A stretch of 64,000 nt of DNA, taken from NCBI GenBank assembly GCA_036244855.1, contig BQKZ01001912.1, forward strand, positions 26,284 through 90,283, read 5' to 3'. Positions 11,601-24,200 of the stretch are shown in pieces (position 1 is the stretch's first letter; every line of letters begins with the position of its first letter). This DNA comes from Temnopleurus reevesii. Lineage: Eukaryota; Echinodermata; Echinoidea; Temnopleuroida; Temnopleuridae. Both the position numbers and the translations under genes were made by a program. Under the pieces are notes generated by a model that saw only the letters and a program-made list of their open reading frames with translations, ran no database searches and was not told the DNA's origin.

Positions 11601-14600
11601 ACGCATTTTCACTAAAGACGCAAACCTAAATCCCCAAATATGCAAATTGCATCTAAGTAGATATCGTTATGCAATTATTACGCATTCTCTATTTCTTAAA
11701 GAATTTTTAAGCTTTACAGTTCTTGTTATCCGGTAATATTCTCTGCTTGAAACCCTTGTAGTGTGATTAAAGAAAGAACGCCCCGTGCAGATGATCTTTA
11801 CAATTTTCCCATTGTACTTCTTTAGGCTAGCAGTTATTGGTCTTCAGACCAGTCTCTTTGTTTTTCAAAACCTCTGTCCAACCGATGCATATGGGCATTT
11901 TCACGGTAACTGACGTTACACGACACCAATATTCAACATCTTTAATTTTGTGTATCTATCTTACTACAAATGAATGTAGTTTGTTAAGGATATTGTTAAT
12001 GAAACTATCCTTGATGAATAAACTGACACTGATTTTCTCAATGCTACTCCATTTGTTATGTTTCAGCAAGCAAAAATGTGTCGGTAACTGACATTACGCC
12101 AAAAGGACATGGAAAATGAAGGGGTAGAGTCAAAGTCACATCTCTTGTCTCAGACTCGTAATGATTATCTACTTTTTTGTATATATTACACCTAGGTTCT
12201 TGGGAAAAAATATGCAAAGTTATGAGCAATTTGAACTATCTGTTTTAATGCCATCAAAAATGTACTAAAGACATGTAGGTAACTGACGTTACGTAACTGA
12301 CGTTACACTTAAATCCAGTGTTGTTTGTGCATCTTTCCATTCTTGTTTTATTCATTAACTACCTAAAATATGTTGAAGTAATCCATTAAAATCAATAAAA
12401 TGAAAAAAGATCCCCCCAAAATTACCGTATAAAAGAATAAGAAGAATTTAAAGCAAATTTTTGTGACCATAGTCCCATATATGCAATTTTTTGTTTGTTG
12501 ATTTTACTCTCCGTAAGAATGTCAAATTGCAAATTGTTTTATATTAGATGGTTGTCTGTAATATAAAGAAGACTCTGTCGTAATTTCAGATTTTCACTTT
12601 GAACTATGAGGGCACAGTGCGACTTCAAATTTTGCGGCTCTGTGTCTTTCCGTGGTGAAAATGCCCTCATGTGAAGAAGCCGTAATAGATTACTACGCAC
12701 TATCAGTACAACTTTGCGATCTGTAGACATATTATACCAGGGGCCTGTAACATAAAAGATTCAATCAAACTTACGATAGATATTAATCGTAAGTCCATGG
12801 CTAAACGTGTATCATAGAGATAGGATTAATTCTTAATGTATCGTATCTCTTTTATGTTATAGGCCACTGAAGACATATATTAAACTGTCTTGGGCATTTT
12901 CAGCACAATAATCGACAGAAAATATTTATAAGCTAATTCAATCAATATAGTTATTTATCCGTGTCTATTTGTCTATGTTTCCATACAAATGAATCTCCAT
13001 TCATACGGGAATAACACTGAGTAGAACGGACAAGAAATTGGTTATAGTAAAAAAAAAAATAATAATAATAATAAAAAAAAACAAATAATAATAATAATAA
13101 CAAATCCGCCTCAGGCCTTCACAGTAACTTTCAGACACAAAAGAAGGTAGCTTCCCTGTTTATTCAGTGAGCAGGTGAGACACCTTTCGGATATTTAACA
13201 ATATAAAAATGTATTATTTTTTTAAGGAAAATCTAATCTGCTTACGTATTTGTTCGAATGTGATATCCGCATATTCAAATACATGTGACGTAAATGAAAA
13301 TTGAATCGTGACACACTTAATTTCCAATGTGTCTACAGGTAGCTTGGCATAAGATCTTCGCCAAACCTGACGGGATCCACAGTCAGGACAAGACGTGTAT
13401 CCAGAGCTATGGTACCTACAATTGGAGCAAGAACTGTTGCTACTCTTTCTTTAAGAATCCTTACGTATTTAGCCATACCAAAATGAAGAGATATATCTAG
13501 AAACGTTGCCAAATACCTCTCCTCTCTTTCCTATACATGCAGGTAGCATGACATGAGATCTGCGCCGAACCTAACGGGATCCACAGCCAGGACAAGACGT
13601 GGATCAAGACCTATGACAACTACAACTGGAGTAAAGAACTGTTGCAATGACTCCAGATCTGCTAGAAGAATCTTTATCTTTTTGATCCCTATTAAAATGG
13701 AAAGATATCTAGAAACAGTGCGAAAACCTAAAAACATTGCCAAATACCTCTTCTCTCCCTCTCTTTCCTATACACACAGGTAGCTTGGCACGAGATCTTC
13801 GCCGAACCTGACGGGATCCACAGCCAGGACAAGACGTGGATCAAGAGCTATGACACCTACAACTGGAGCAAGAACTGCTGCTACCCCTATCATAATCATT
13901 GCCTTTTTTATCTTTACCAAAATGAAAAGATATCTAGAAACAGTGCCAAATACCTCATCTCTCTTTACTACATACAGGTAGCTTGGCACGATATGACACC
14001 TACAACGGGAGCAAGGACTGTTGCTACTCCTGCTTTAAGAATCCTTACGTATTTGGCCATACCAAAATGAAAAGATATCTCTAGAAACCTTGCCAAATAC
14101 CTCATCTCTCTTTCCAACACACAGGTAGCTTGGCATGAGATCTTCGCCGAACCTGACGGGATCAACAGCCAGGACAAAACATGGATCAAGACCTATGACA
14201 CCTACAACTGGAGTAAAGAACTGTTGCAATGACTCCAGATCTGCTAGAAGAATCTTTAGCTTTTTGATCCCTATTAAAATGAAAAGACATCTAGAAACAG
14301 TGCGAAAACCTAAAAACATTGCCAAATACCTCTTCTCTCCCTCTCTTTCCTATACATACAGGTAGCTTGGCACGAGATCTTCGCCGAACCTGACGGGATC
14401 CACAGCCAGGACAAGACGTGGATCAAGAGCTATGACACCTACAACTGGAGCAAAGACTGCTGCTACTCATGCTGCAGTACAGTGTGTAGTATTCCTGCCT
14501 CCTTCTGCTGGGGAATCTATTTCGCCATCCTATCTTTCTGCCATATTTGGTAAGTCATTGCAATCAAATAGCACGAAATAGGATCTTGATAGAGTAAAAA

Positions 14601-15608
14601 AAAACTTAGCGGCCACCTGTATATTGTGGCCACCTAGATGTATCCCCTTCAGATGAATATGTGTGTTTCAGAACCAGTCTATAGAGGTCACCTGTCTACA
14701 ATGGCCACTTTTTATGTTTCCCCATGGGTGGCCTCTGTAGACAGGTTTGACTGTATACCTTATCTATGCTGTTTGTAGAGTAGCGCATGACTCTGCGCAC
14801 GACTGGTGACTCTTCTCATGTACTGAAGGATCGACATAGTAGGGTCATCCTTGAGTGAGTAGGGTCCCAGTCGTGCGTAAGTTGTGCTTAATCTACGAAT
14901 GACTTTATGAAGCACAACCCAGGGTAGCCACTTCTAGGTGTGTAATGTGTTCTTCTAACATTAAGTTGGTAGTTCCCTTTCTATTGTTACATGCTGAGCG
15001 CCTGACAAGAAGGCAGATAGCAAGGTTACTTTCGTACACCTCAAGTTTACTGAAGTGAACAGCAACTTCAGAGACTTCAAACTTTTCACAATTACAGGTG
15101 TGCCGTACCGTGTATCAAGGCCTACATGATCAAACTGGTGTGTGCTACCAAGAGTTACGCGATCTGCATCATTCTACACACTAATTGTTAGCAACCGCTG
15201 TGAATCACTGACACAGCACATGCATGAATTGTTTATAACTAGTCCCCATGAAGACGAATACTTCTTATTCTTTTCTTGCTACCAAGAGTTACGCGATCTG
15301 CATCATACTGCACACTAAATGCTAGCAACCGCTGTGATCACTGATACAACTCATGCATGAATTGTTTCGAATCAATCCCCATAAAGACAAACATTCATTA
15401 TTTTCTTTCCTTATTTTTTTGCAGGTGTGTCGTACCGTGTATCAAGGCCTATATGATCAAACTGGTGTGTGCTACAAAGAGTTACGCCATCTGCATCAAA
15501 GCCTTCTGCGATCCGTGCTACGAGAGTATGGCGCTCATGTTCTCAAGAATCAAGGTCATATTCGCTCCGACTACACCAGATGTGGCGCAGAGTATCACAT
15601 ATGCTTAG
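8624..15608 (+). CDS. Caveolin
   Basis: Exons 8624-8731, 14362-14549 and 15425-15608 join in phase 0 and phase 2 to give 159 residues, close to vertebrate CAV3. Caveolins are hairpin membrane proteins that coat and shape plasma-membrane caveolae. The N-terminal exon ends in DRDPDDINSHVK, the caveolin start-of-domain motif. Exon 2 begins with WHEIFAEPDG, equivalent to the FEDVIAEP signature, followed by the scaffolding segment and the start of the intramembrane hairpin. Exon 3 supplies the rest of the hairpin and the C-terminal region. The protein is unusually rich in cysteine around the hairpin, possibly for palmitoylation (inference). The start codon has a good context (ACCATGG). Intron 1 is 5.6 kb and contains an assembly gap. 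Exons 2 and 3 both have extra partial copies nearby. A possible AATAAA lies at 15947. Confidence 0.88.
10700..10929. other. Assembly gap (230 N)
   Basis: An unsequenced run inside caveolin intron 1. Open frames that run through it are meaningless. Confidence 0.99.
11906..12306. repeat. Recurring GTAACTGACGTTAC motif
   Basis: The 14-base near-palindrome GTAACTGACGTTAC occurs at 11906-11919, 12279-12292 and 12293-12306 (the last two directly abutting), with a one-base variant at 12084-12097. Spacing is irregular, so this is not a simple tandem array. It may be the remains of a satellite or a cluster of protein-binding sites in caveolin intron 1. Confidence 0.45.
12742..12864. mobile_element. 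Palindromic foldback element
   Basis: GGCCTGTAACATAAAAGA on the left pairs with TCTTTTATGTTATAGGCC on the right, and further inward pairing is visible. About 123 bases could fold into one hairpin. It is a small non-coding foldback MITE in caveolin intron 1. Confidence 0.6.
13339..14361 (+). repeat. Five partial copies of caveolin exon 2
   Basis: The first 95-110 bases of caveolin exon 2, with the preceding pyrimidine tract and CAG, are repeated upstream of the full exon. Copies start at 13339, 13543, 13780, 13978 and 14125, and the full exon starts at 14362, so steps are 204, 237, 198, 147 and 237 bases. The copies at 13543 and 14125 share the same downstream sequence, pointing to a larger duplication on top of single ones. 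The copy at 13780 matches the true exon nearly exactly for about 95 bases. The copy at 13543 has TGG changed to TGA at its third codon, and 13978 carries an internal deletion. None keeps the hairpin part or the normal donor, and all run into stop codons. Confidence 0.85.
15098..15191 (+). pseudogene. Truncated copy of caveolin exon 3
   Basis: After ATTACAG the sequence repeats the first 20-odd codons of exon 3 (CIKAYMIKLVCATKSYAICI), then leaves the homology and stops at TAG 15189-15191. It keeps the correct phase and acceptor. If used, it would give a caveolin lacking its C-terminal segment. It is either an alternative last exon or a decayed duplicate; the truncated homology favours the latter. 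Confidence 0.65.
15278..15370 (+). repeat. Second partial repeat of exon 3 region
   Basis: About 90 bases repeat 15150-15240: the 3' part of the truncated exon copy (TACCAAGAGTTACGCGATCT) and its downstream sequence. There is no acceptor in front of it, so this copy is not an exon. Confidence 0.65.
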
Positions 15609-15639
15609 TGCTTACACTGTACACAGGTGTTGATTTAGC

Positions 15640-15790
15640 ACCTTGAAGTGCTCATGTACACGAACCGTAATGAAAGTACTAATTTTTGAACACTTAGAGT
15701 GTTAATTTTCTAGCACTTAGAGTGTTAATTTCCTGGCACTTAGAGTGTAATTTTTAGCACGTAGAATGCTGGTTTGTAGCACTTATGAGA
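15640..15790. repeat. Short tandem repeat in caveolin 3' UTR
   Basis: Four or five degenerate units of about 24 bases share the core AGCACTTAGAGTGTTAATTT. They lie 30-180 bases after the caveolin stop codon, so probably in the 3' untranslated region. Confidence 0.6.
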
Positions 15791-15952
15791 GAGGAAATAG
15801 TACATCTAACAGCTAAAGTGGCATCTGAAGAGCTAGGAAATTAGCACTTTGAGTATAGTGCCTTCAATGCAAACATACTGGTACTGAGGTAAAATGGAGT
15901 TAAATCATATGCCTACTTGGACTGTTGAATATACAGCCCTGGTGCTAATAAA

Positions 15953-18260
15953 CACTAGCCTGGTATCCACATCGGATGATACCAGACGAATCTGACACTT
16001 CTGCTTTTGCAGTATATACGACACTTTTGGGGGCTAAAAGAGCACTTGTGATTTTACAGTGTTAACATCTTTTTTATTTTAATATAACAAATACTATACA
16101 CCACAAAAACCATGGTGTACCAGGTCAGTATCTAGGTTGTATATTACACCATAAAATGCTAGAACAACACCAGTGATAAAGTATAAACTGATACTTATTG
16201 TGTTAATTCCAATCAGCCTGTTTAATGTAATTTGTAAAGATAAGAGTCAATCTGTTTCACCGATGGTGTTGTTCTAACTTTATTTTGGTTACATGATATA
16301 GACACCGTGTTAGCAGTAAGAGTTGAAGTTACACAATGGTTTTTGCATTACACTTTCTAAAATAATATCTTTGAGAGAGTGAATATATAGAAAGGGTGTA
16401 ACTTGAGTGAAATTCTAATTTATTACTCAAATTTTACTCCTTTAAAAAATGCTAATTTTCATTATATGAAAGTGAATAAAATAAATACACATCAGTAAGT
16501 ACACTAACACCAGTCGTGAAGAAGACAAAAAAAAAATCCGTCTCTGGCATTTTCAATATTTATCATAATCATGATAATATGGGTTCCACTAAAGGCCAAA
16601 GAGTCGCCGAAGAGTGCCAAAGAGTATCGAATAGCTACTCTTCGGCAATCTTTGGCACTCTCCTGCACTTTCTGTCACTCTTCGGCTATTAGTATGACCA
16701 TGTATAATTTATATTGTATTCACATTCGTCTGCTGTTTAGCATGTTGGCAGAAGACCAGCAAAATGATGTTGCTTCTTGCGAAGTGTCATGTTTAAGGGT
16801 TGAATGGAAAAAGCTTATTCTGTCTACAGATTTGTCTGTTGTGATCAAAGTAGTCATTTGCACAACATTCCAAAGGTTGCCTATCATTTTCTAAGGTTAC
16901 CCTGGCTTCTTTCGATATCCCTTTTTATTTACAATATTTGCAAAAGCATAAAGATTCTTTCTACTTTCGGATGAAAAAAAAAACAATTCATCTCCCTCTA
17001 CTTTGATAACTAAAGTTTGCTAAATACGGTATTGTAAATGTAGCAAAATCTTGGTAACTAGAAATCGTGTTTATTTTTTTGACATTCAATTTTTTTTTTA
17101 ATTTCAATCAAGTATAGAGCAATCAAATTTCCAATTTTGATTTTTATATTTATGTAGACATTTATATACTTTATGATATATGATTATAAAGAATGTAATC
17201 AATGCACATATGATTTTTCATCAAGTAGAGCATCTTTGATACAGGGTATATTTGGAGTAATATATTATGTATCTCTTACTACTTAGAGTTGCCAACGGTA
17301 CGAGACAATTGTTCAGTGATTAGAATATCAAAACTGAGAATCAGGCAGCCCAAACTTATGATTTTCACACGAGATAGATTATATTAGAATCTATTTGTCT
17401 GTCTTTTGTCTCTCTTTTTGAAGAAGTAGGTTTTGCATATTATGTGATCATGCAAATAAGTATCTATAGCTACCTCAGTTGAACAAACTATTTGGGTTAT
17501 TCGCCTTCCAATGTAGTTGTCGTCTTTTGATGTTACGTATCGTTTGGCATTTCTGTTAAGTTACATTGGTTGTTGATAATTATTTATATTAAATTGAAAT
17601 CACAGTATTAGATGATTGTACATCAAAATTGTATTGAGTCATTTATGGCCTAAGTATTTAGTACAGTAATTGTTTTTTTTTTGATATATTTTGGTTAATT
17701 GTCTATTTTTTAGAAAAATGGAAAAGGGGATAATTTAATTTAACGTAGAAATACTCTGGAGCACGGTCAATATACGTCTTTATGTTCTTGTCTCTCCTTA
17801 TAATGAGCTAGTTTTGAAAATCAAATAACATGAATATAACATCACTGTGAGCAGAATGTACAAACGATTTGGACGAAGTAGACAGCTTTCATTCAATCAT
17901 TTGCAGTAGCTAGATACACACAAATGTATTTCTTTCCCTCTCATTCTACGGACAAATACCGAACATGTTCAGTTCATGTTCAGTGAATAAATAGGGAAGC
18001 TAATTTAATTTGAGTTCAAAAAGCTATTGCGTAGGATGGAATTAATTTTTTTAACGATTTGTTTGTCCCTTCTGCTCACAGTGCATGAATGGTTGGGTGT
18101 GTGGTTGTGTGGGTGCATACATGCGTGTGCGTGAAAGAGATGGAGAGGTAAAGAGGTAGAAAGAGGCATTATGGGCGTGTGTGGGGGTGTGTGGGTGTTT
18201 ATTAGAAAGATAATTTGTTTGCTGGTAAAGGAAAGGAAGGTGTGTTTGTGCGCGTGCATT

Positions 18261-18305
<45 letters not shown>

Positions 18306-20689
18306 CGAGGTGTTCTCATGTGGGTAGATGGGTGGTGTGTATATGTGTGTGTATGTGAATGTATGTGCGTGCGTATGCATATGCGTGTGTGTCAGGAATG
18401 TGTGTGGATAGCGTGTGCACGGTCTCTCCTTGTTTCAACATGCGGATGCTCGCCTTTCGGTTGCAAATTTCTCAAGTATGCCGAGATTGCATACGATCCT
18501 TAAATCTTAAGTAATCAAGCAAACATGGGTGTGTGTTTTGTTCAAGTTTACACAAAGCTTTTAGAGTTCATTGCTGTGTAATCATCTTGAGAGATTTGCT
18601 AAAGCCCCAGTACAGTCACATAGAAGCACCGACAGTCGGGGATTCTATGTGACTGGGGCTTTGCAAATCAAATGAATCAAAATAATGCCAAGCTCGAAAG
18701 AATTGGGAAGGGGTGGGCTCGAGCCCTCGGGAAGGCAGAAGGGGCGCATTTTATGTCATGCTCAAAATCAGCTAGACAACCACATTTTGCTTCAGGTGAT
18801 TGATGTATCACAAATGTGTAGAAGACTATTTTGTTACTTTTCAGGAATTCGAAGAGCGCCCTCCCCCCAACAAAAAAAATGTCAAGCCCTGGCAAAATAG
18901 TGCATAGGCTATATGCACTTGGAGCTCAGCTGCCCGAAAATGTTAAAAAATTATTCTGACATTTAGTGTACTTCATGTATTTTTATATTACAAATTTACA
19001 TGTAAATCGATTTCATCACCAATATAAGCTGAACTGTCACATTTTTCTACATAATTCTTAGCGTGCGGTGCGGGATAAACCTCCGCGAGGAGTTTCGGCG
19101 AATAAAGCGTGATCGTCTTGTTACCATAGAGGTACATGTATATAGCCGTGCTTGTTACCCAAAAGTCTCGCTTCCTGAGCGCAAATCCATTTTTACTCTT
19201 GTTAGTAAATGGAGCTATTCTGTTTAAATTCCAAATATATCAAAGGGTTCGAAGATATTTAAACCCGATGTGTGGGGACTATGAATTGTCAAAGAATGCG
19301 TTTAATACATCAAATACAAATGAATACACAATATATCCACATTATGATCTTTTTAATTGTTTCACATAATTTATTCAGTACTGCCAATTGCCAAATGTAC
19401 ACGTCTGTATTTATTGGGCTACCCGAGTAAATTAAATAGCACATTACACTCTTTTACAAAATAAATAATAGTCTATGCAATTTACAATCATGTAAAACAT
19501 CATGAATACATTTCATTAACAAACATCGTCTAGAAGTTTGAAAATATATATTACCATTTCACTAATACTTACATTCCATTATTTCATGTGAAATACGTTT
19601 TTGTCCATTTATTCATATAATACTGTAATATTTTGGCACTCAACATTCATTTTAATGTGCTTTTTCAAATAGTATAGAGTTGAATTACTATTTTATTTTT
19701 AATTTGCTGTCAATATGTAAGATTATGGAAATATGAATACATGTACATGATAAAGGAAAAAATGAACAAGGAAATGTCAACTTAACGGATGACAGATGAA
19801 AAACCTCAATATCAAACTTTGTAAAGAAAACATACTTCGTCTGGGTTAATGTAAAGAAAACAGGAAATTAATCAATATAAATTTCAATATAAAATCAATA
19901 TAAAATGATAGAAATGAAATTAAAAAACAGAAATCATCGTGTCTAATTGACATGTTAAAAACTTTGAAATGGTTACGATATTATCTTGTTTAGGGAATTT
20001 GCAGCATTACAGTTTTATCAAATTTCAATATACAGTTCTAATATTACTTTTCTATTCTCATTCAACTTTCAGCATTTCAGCGCATTTCTAAAGGAAAGAA
20101 AAATCAAATTTTATAGTTAAGAATAAATCAATTCATATGGTACCGGTAGTTGACATTAATGGGAGGTATATTATACTGACTGCTATTGAGTAAACAGAAA
20201 CATTACGGCATCTAGATTTGAACGACACAGAAATTGATAGAGAGAACTGCTGAAAACATTTATCAAATAAAGGAGAGCTGTTCAGTAAAACTGACGCCAT
20301 ACATACCTGGAGCTTTTGACTTTATGAGTATCTTAATCATAAGCAAAAGTAACCGAAACAAAAATGATAAACATTCCTAGAAGAAACACATTTTCTTTAG
20401 GGACCATCTAGATTCACTTCTCTCTATAACGTTTCGACTAAAAAGTCTTATTTGATATTCTGATTTCTTAGCAGATCTTAATTGGTTGTCATGACAGAAT
20501 CCATTCTGTTAAAATGCGTCCCCTTGCGAATAATAGACAAGAAGAATAATTATACTACAGGCATGTTCATTGAACTTTGATTATAATTCTATGTATGAGT
20601 ATTCTTGAGTTATGAGTTGTTAAACGCCGTTGCAGAATTTGTTTGCCTCTATTGTCGCGTCTAAATGACACAAATGGAAGCACTTAGTG
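15953..20689. other. Intergenic, no gene seen
   Basis: Between the 3' ends of caveolin (+) and P450-B (-) I see no supported exon. There is an inverted repeat built on GCCGAAGAGTGCCAAAGAGT near 16600-16690, a (TG)n tract at 18265-18303, and a foldback at 18601-18662. The rest is AT-rich single-copy-looking DNA. Confidence 0.5.
18601..18662. mobile_element. Small foldback, AAAGCCCCAG family
   Basis: AAAGCCCCAG with CACATAGAA on the left pairs with TTCTATGTGACTGGGGCTTT on the right around a short loop. It looks like a shortened relative of the palindromes at 35194-35325 and 63379-63529. Confidence 0.55.
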
Positions 20690-21235
20690 AATCCTGATAA
20701 CATGGCCGAGTCTTGCTTGTACCTAGTTCAACACCTGGTAAACAAAATTGGTGATATGTCGGGATCTGGGAATGTATGGAGTATGCGAGTCATGATTACA
20801 TCAGAGACATACTCATGAAGTTAAATCCTGTCTATTTCTGGGAATAACCTTGACCTGATAAAGTTTTGGCTGCCTGTACATCTTCAAAAGATGGTGATAT
20901 GTCGGGATCAGGGAAAGTGTATGCGAAGTGTTGCATCAGAGACACGATCATGAAGTTAAACCTGTCTATTCCTGAGGGTGGCCTTAACCTGGTAAAGTCT
21001 TGGCTGCCTGTTCACCTTCAAAAGATGGTGATATGTCGGGATCAGGGAATGTATGGAAAATGTTAGTCGGTACTGTATCAAAGACACGATCATGAAATTA
21101 AATCTTGTTTATTCCTGGGGATGGCCTTAACCTAGTAGAGTCTTGGCTGTCTGTTCAACCCGACCACACCTTCAAAAGATGATGATATGTCGGGATCAGG
21201 GAATGTGTATGTGAAGTGTTGCATCAGAGACACGA
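20690..21235 (-). repeat. Tandem copies of the P450-B last-exon tail
   Basis: The coding tail of P450-B's final exon, from about the [12 protein letters not shown] codons to the stop, is repeated in tandem beyond the true stop codon. The marker GATATGTCGGGATC recurs at about 20755, 20894, 21029 and 21186, the last straddling the array edge, with the genuine copy near 21332. That gives units of roughly 135-157 bases. Each copy repeats the stop codon, so read-through would not extend the protein. If transcribed, the array forms the 3' untranslated region. Confidence 0.8.
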
Positions 21236-24200
21236 TCATGAAGGTAAATCCTGTCTATTCCTTGGGGTGGCCTTAACCTGGTAAAGTCTTGGCTGTCTGT
21301 TTAACCCGACAACACCTTCAAAAGATGGTGATATGTCGGGATCGGGAAATGTGTATGTGAAGTGCTGCATCAGAGACACAAAGAATAGGAAGAGCTCCAT
21401 CTTCGCTAGCTGCTCTCCCATGCATACACGGCGACCTGTGATATGAACATAAAGATCATAATTTTAAATGAGGTCTAAAAAAAATCAGATCAAATTAAAA
21501 TTCTTTTATATCCGCTTCAGTTTCCGATCTATGATTCTGTGCACATTTGGCGAAAAAACCCCTATATAGATCAGTTAACCAATTAATGAATAATCTGACG
21601 AACTTGTGGATAAATAATTAATAAATAAATAAATAAATAACAAGCGCAAAGGGACTTATTGTACTATGCGCTCTATATACTTTTTTCTTATCGATTTTGT
21701 GCCATTTTATTTCATATGACATGTATGAGGAGATGGGGTGATGAAAACCCAAGTCCACTTACTAGGGTACACGCCTCGTTATGCAGGATTTAATACAATC
21801 AAAAGCTGTAATAAATGTTTATAAGAACATCGAATTAAAGATATAAATAAGTAATGAGTGTAGTTTCCGGTGGTAAATTGTGTGGAGTGTGAATTTGAAT
21901 TCATTTTGCACATACATGGTGAGATTTTATTCAAACAAACTATGATCATTCTCTAATTTGCAAATGAAAAAGTGCAATATTGTAATATTTTACAGCATCT
22001 CATCTCTCCCCCAATCTGATCTAAGATCTATACGTTTGAAGTCACAGATCTTACTGTGATACATCTGGAAATGTTGGTAGCATGTAATGCAAGACTAAAC
22101 AAAACCATAACTTGATTTAAAAAAACCAAGAAACAAAAAAAAAAAAAACACCGCAATTCTTACCAGCTGAGAATGGCAAGAAGCTTTCTGGATGGATAAC
22201 CTTTGTGCCATCTTTGTTCAGGAATCTTCGAGGGTCGCATTTCTCGGGCTTGGGCCAGTATACGGGGTCCCGGAAGAGAGACCTGCAAATAATTAGGAGA
22301 AACAAAAACAATAATGATAATGGCTATGGCTATGAAGGTTTTAAAGATGGCACCATGAGGCAGCATGCAAAAACTGCAAAATAAGCTAATTCTGCATAAA
22401 CCATGCATATTAATATTGCACACAAAACGTATTATATTTTGCTACATAGTTATGTTTACTCACGTCATGAACATATAGACTCTGGTTGGATAATAAGTCT
22501 CTGATCGAATCCCCTTGACTATAAGAGATGATGTAAAGCAGGTCAAAATACATCATATCTTAATCCACACATTTGTTCCATTATGGGACAGTTACACTAG
22601 TACCTGATGTATAATGAATTTGGCAAATATGTTGGCGTACGTCAAATACGTTACACGTACGTATGAAATTAATAGTACTTTTTGCAAATGTTGGCAACCT
22701 TGTCCTGTAAGATGAGGGCTTTAAGAAGAAATACAAACAGATCCCTATCATGGTTCTACTCACTTAGGCTATAAACTAAATGACTATTCATTTTTTTTTA
22801 ATCAGGCCTGATTAAAAACGGCCGCGTACCTACCACATGTTGATCCACACCCTGGTTCCTTTAGGTTATATCCGCCGAGCTCCGAATCCTGAAATGCAGC
22901 ATGAGGGTTAAAGGGTACCAAACTAAACCTTCAATACGGTCCTATCACTTGGGCTTTAAACAAGAGGACTAATCATTTTTTTTTCAATAAGGCCTGATTA
23001 TAAATGGCCGCCTACCTACCACATGTTGATCCACACCCTCGTTCCTTTAGGTATGTGATATCCACCGAGCTCCGAATCCTGAAATGCAGCATGGGGATTA
23101 ATGGGTACCAAACTATACCTCTGATCCTGTCCCGGTTCTATGTACTGGGGCTATAAACTAAAGTACTACTTTTTTTAATCAGGCCTGATTAAAAATGGCC
23201 GCGTACCTACCACATGTTGATCCACACCCTCGTTCCTTTAGGTATGTGGTATCCACCAAGCTCTGAATCTTGAAATGCAGCATGAGGGTTAAAGGGTACC
23301 AAACTAAACCTTCAATACCGTCCTATCACTTGGGCTTTAAACAAGAGGACTAATCATTTTTTTTTCAACAAGGCCTGATTATAAATGGCCGCGTACCTAC
23401 CACATGTTGATCCACACCCTGGTTCCTTTAGGTATGTGATATCCGCCAAGCTCCGAATCCTGAAATGCAGCATGGGGGTTAATGGGTACCACGCTGGATA
23501 ACCTCTGTAGCTCCATCAACGTCGCTTCTGTGTAAGGCATGGACCCTCTGTGAGATAGACGCACCGACTCGTCTCCAATCACCTACAGATGACAACAAGC
23601 AAATAGATTAATAAACACAAAAAATAGCAACGACAAAACACACAGGACCAGCGGAACGCTCTGAAAGTTGGAGGGGTACTGCCAAAGTTGGGTCTGTCTA
23701 TTACCATTTTTTTTACAAACACTCCCATAGGCTTGCATGTATAATTGGAAAGAAAAATAAAGACTGTGTATATGGGGGGGGGGGGGTCATACTGCAGCCC
23801 CATGGCCCTGTGATTCCGCGGTACGTGAAACAGATCAATAAAAGCAGACAGGAATTATGAACATTGGTAAGTCGGCCAATAAATCTTGATCACTTAATTA
23901 ACAGGAGCAAGTGATCAAATTGATCAAATATTTTACATAAAATAATCATTTACAAGCTGAAATTAGTTTTGCCTGCCATTCCACCGGCATTTGAGGATTA
24001 TGATGATATCTTCCTCTAGGCGAAATCCTATACATTTTTATGGAGGTGATGGACATGAACTTTTAGCAAGAGCCTCTAACAAGAGCCTTTTTCCCAATTA
24101 AGAAAATACTCTCAGCATGTAAAACTTTAGAAATGTCAATATTTATAGTACAGGGGCTTGAACACGAGGACCCAGGTAAATCACAGACTTCAATCCAAAG

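Noticed and set aside
16571..16894. 107-residue open frame
   Set aside because: Its first third is an inverted repeat of GCCGAAGAGTGCC and the rest has no recognisable feature.
18005..18503. Open frames of about 105-110 residues on both strands
   Set aside because: They are histidine/threonine or cysteine/valine runs produced by the TG microsatellite.
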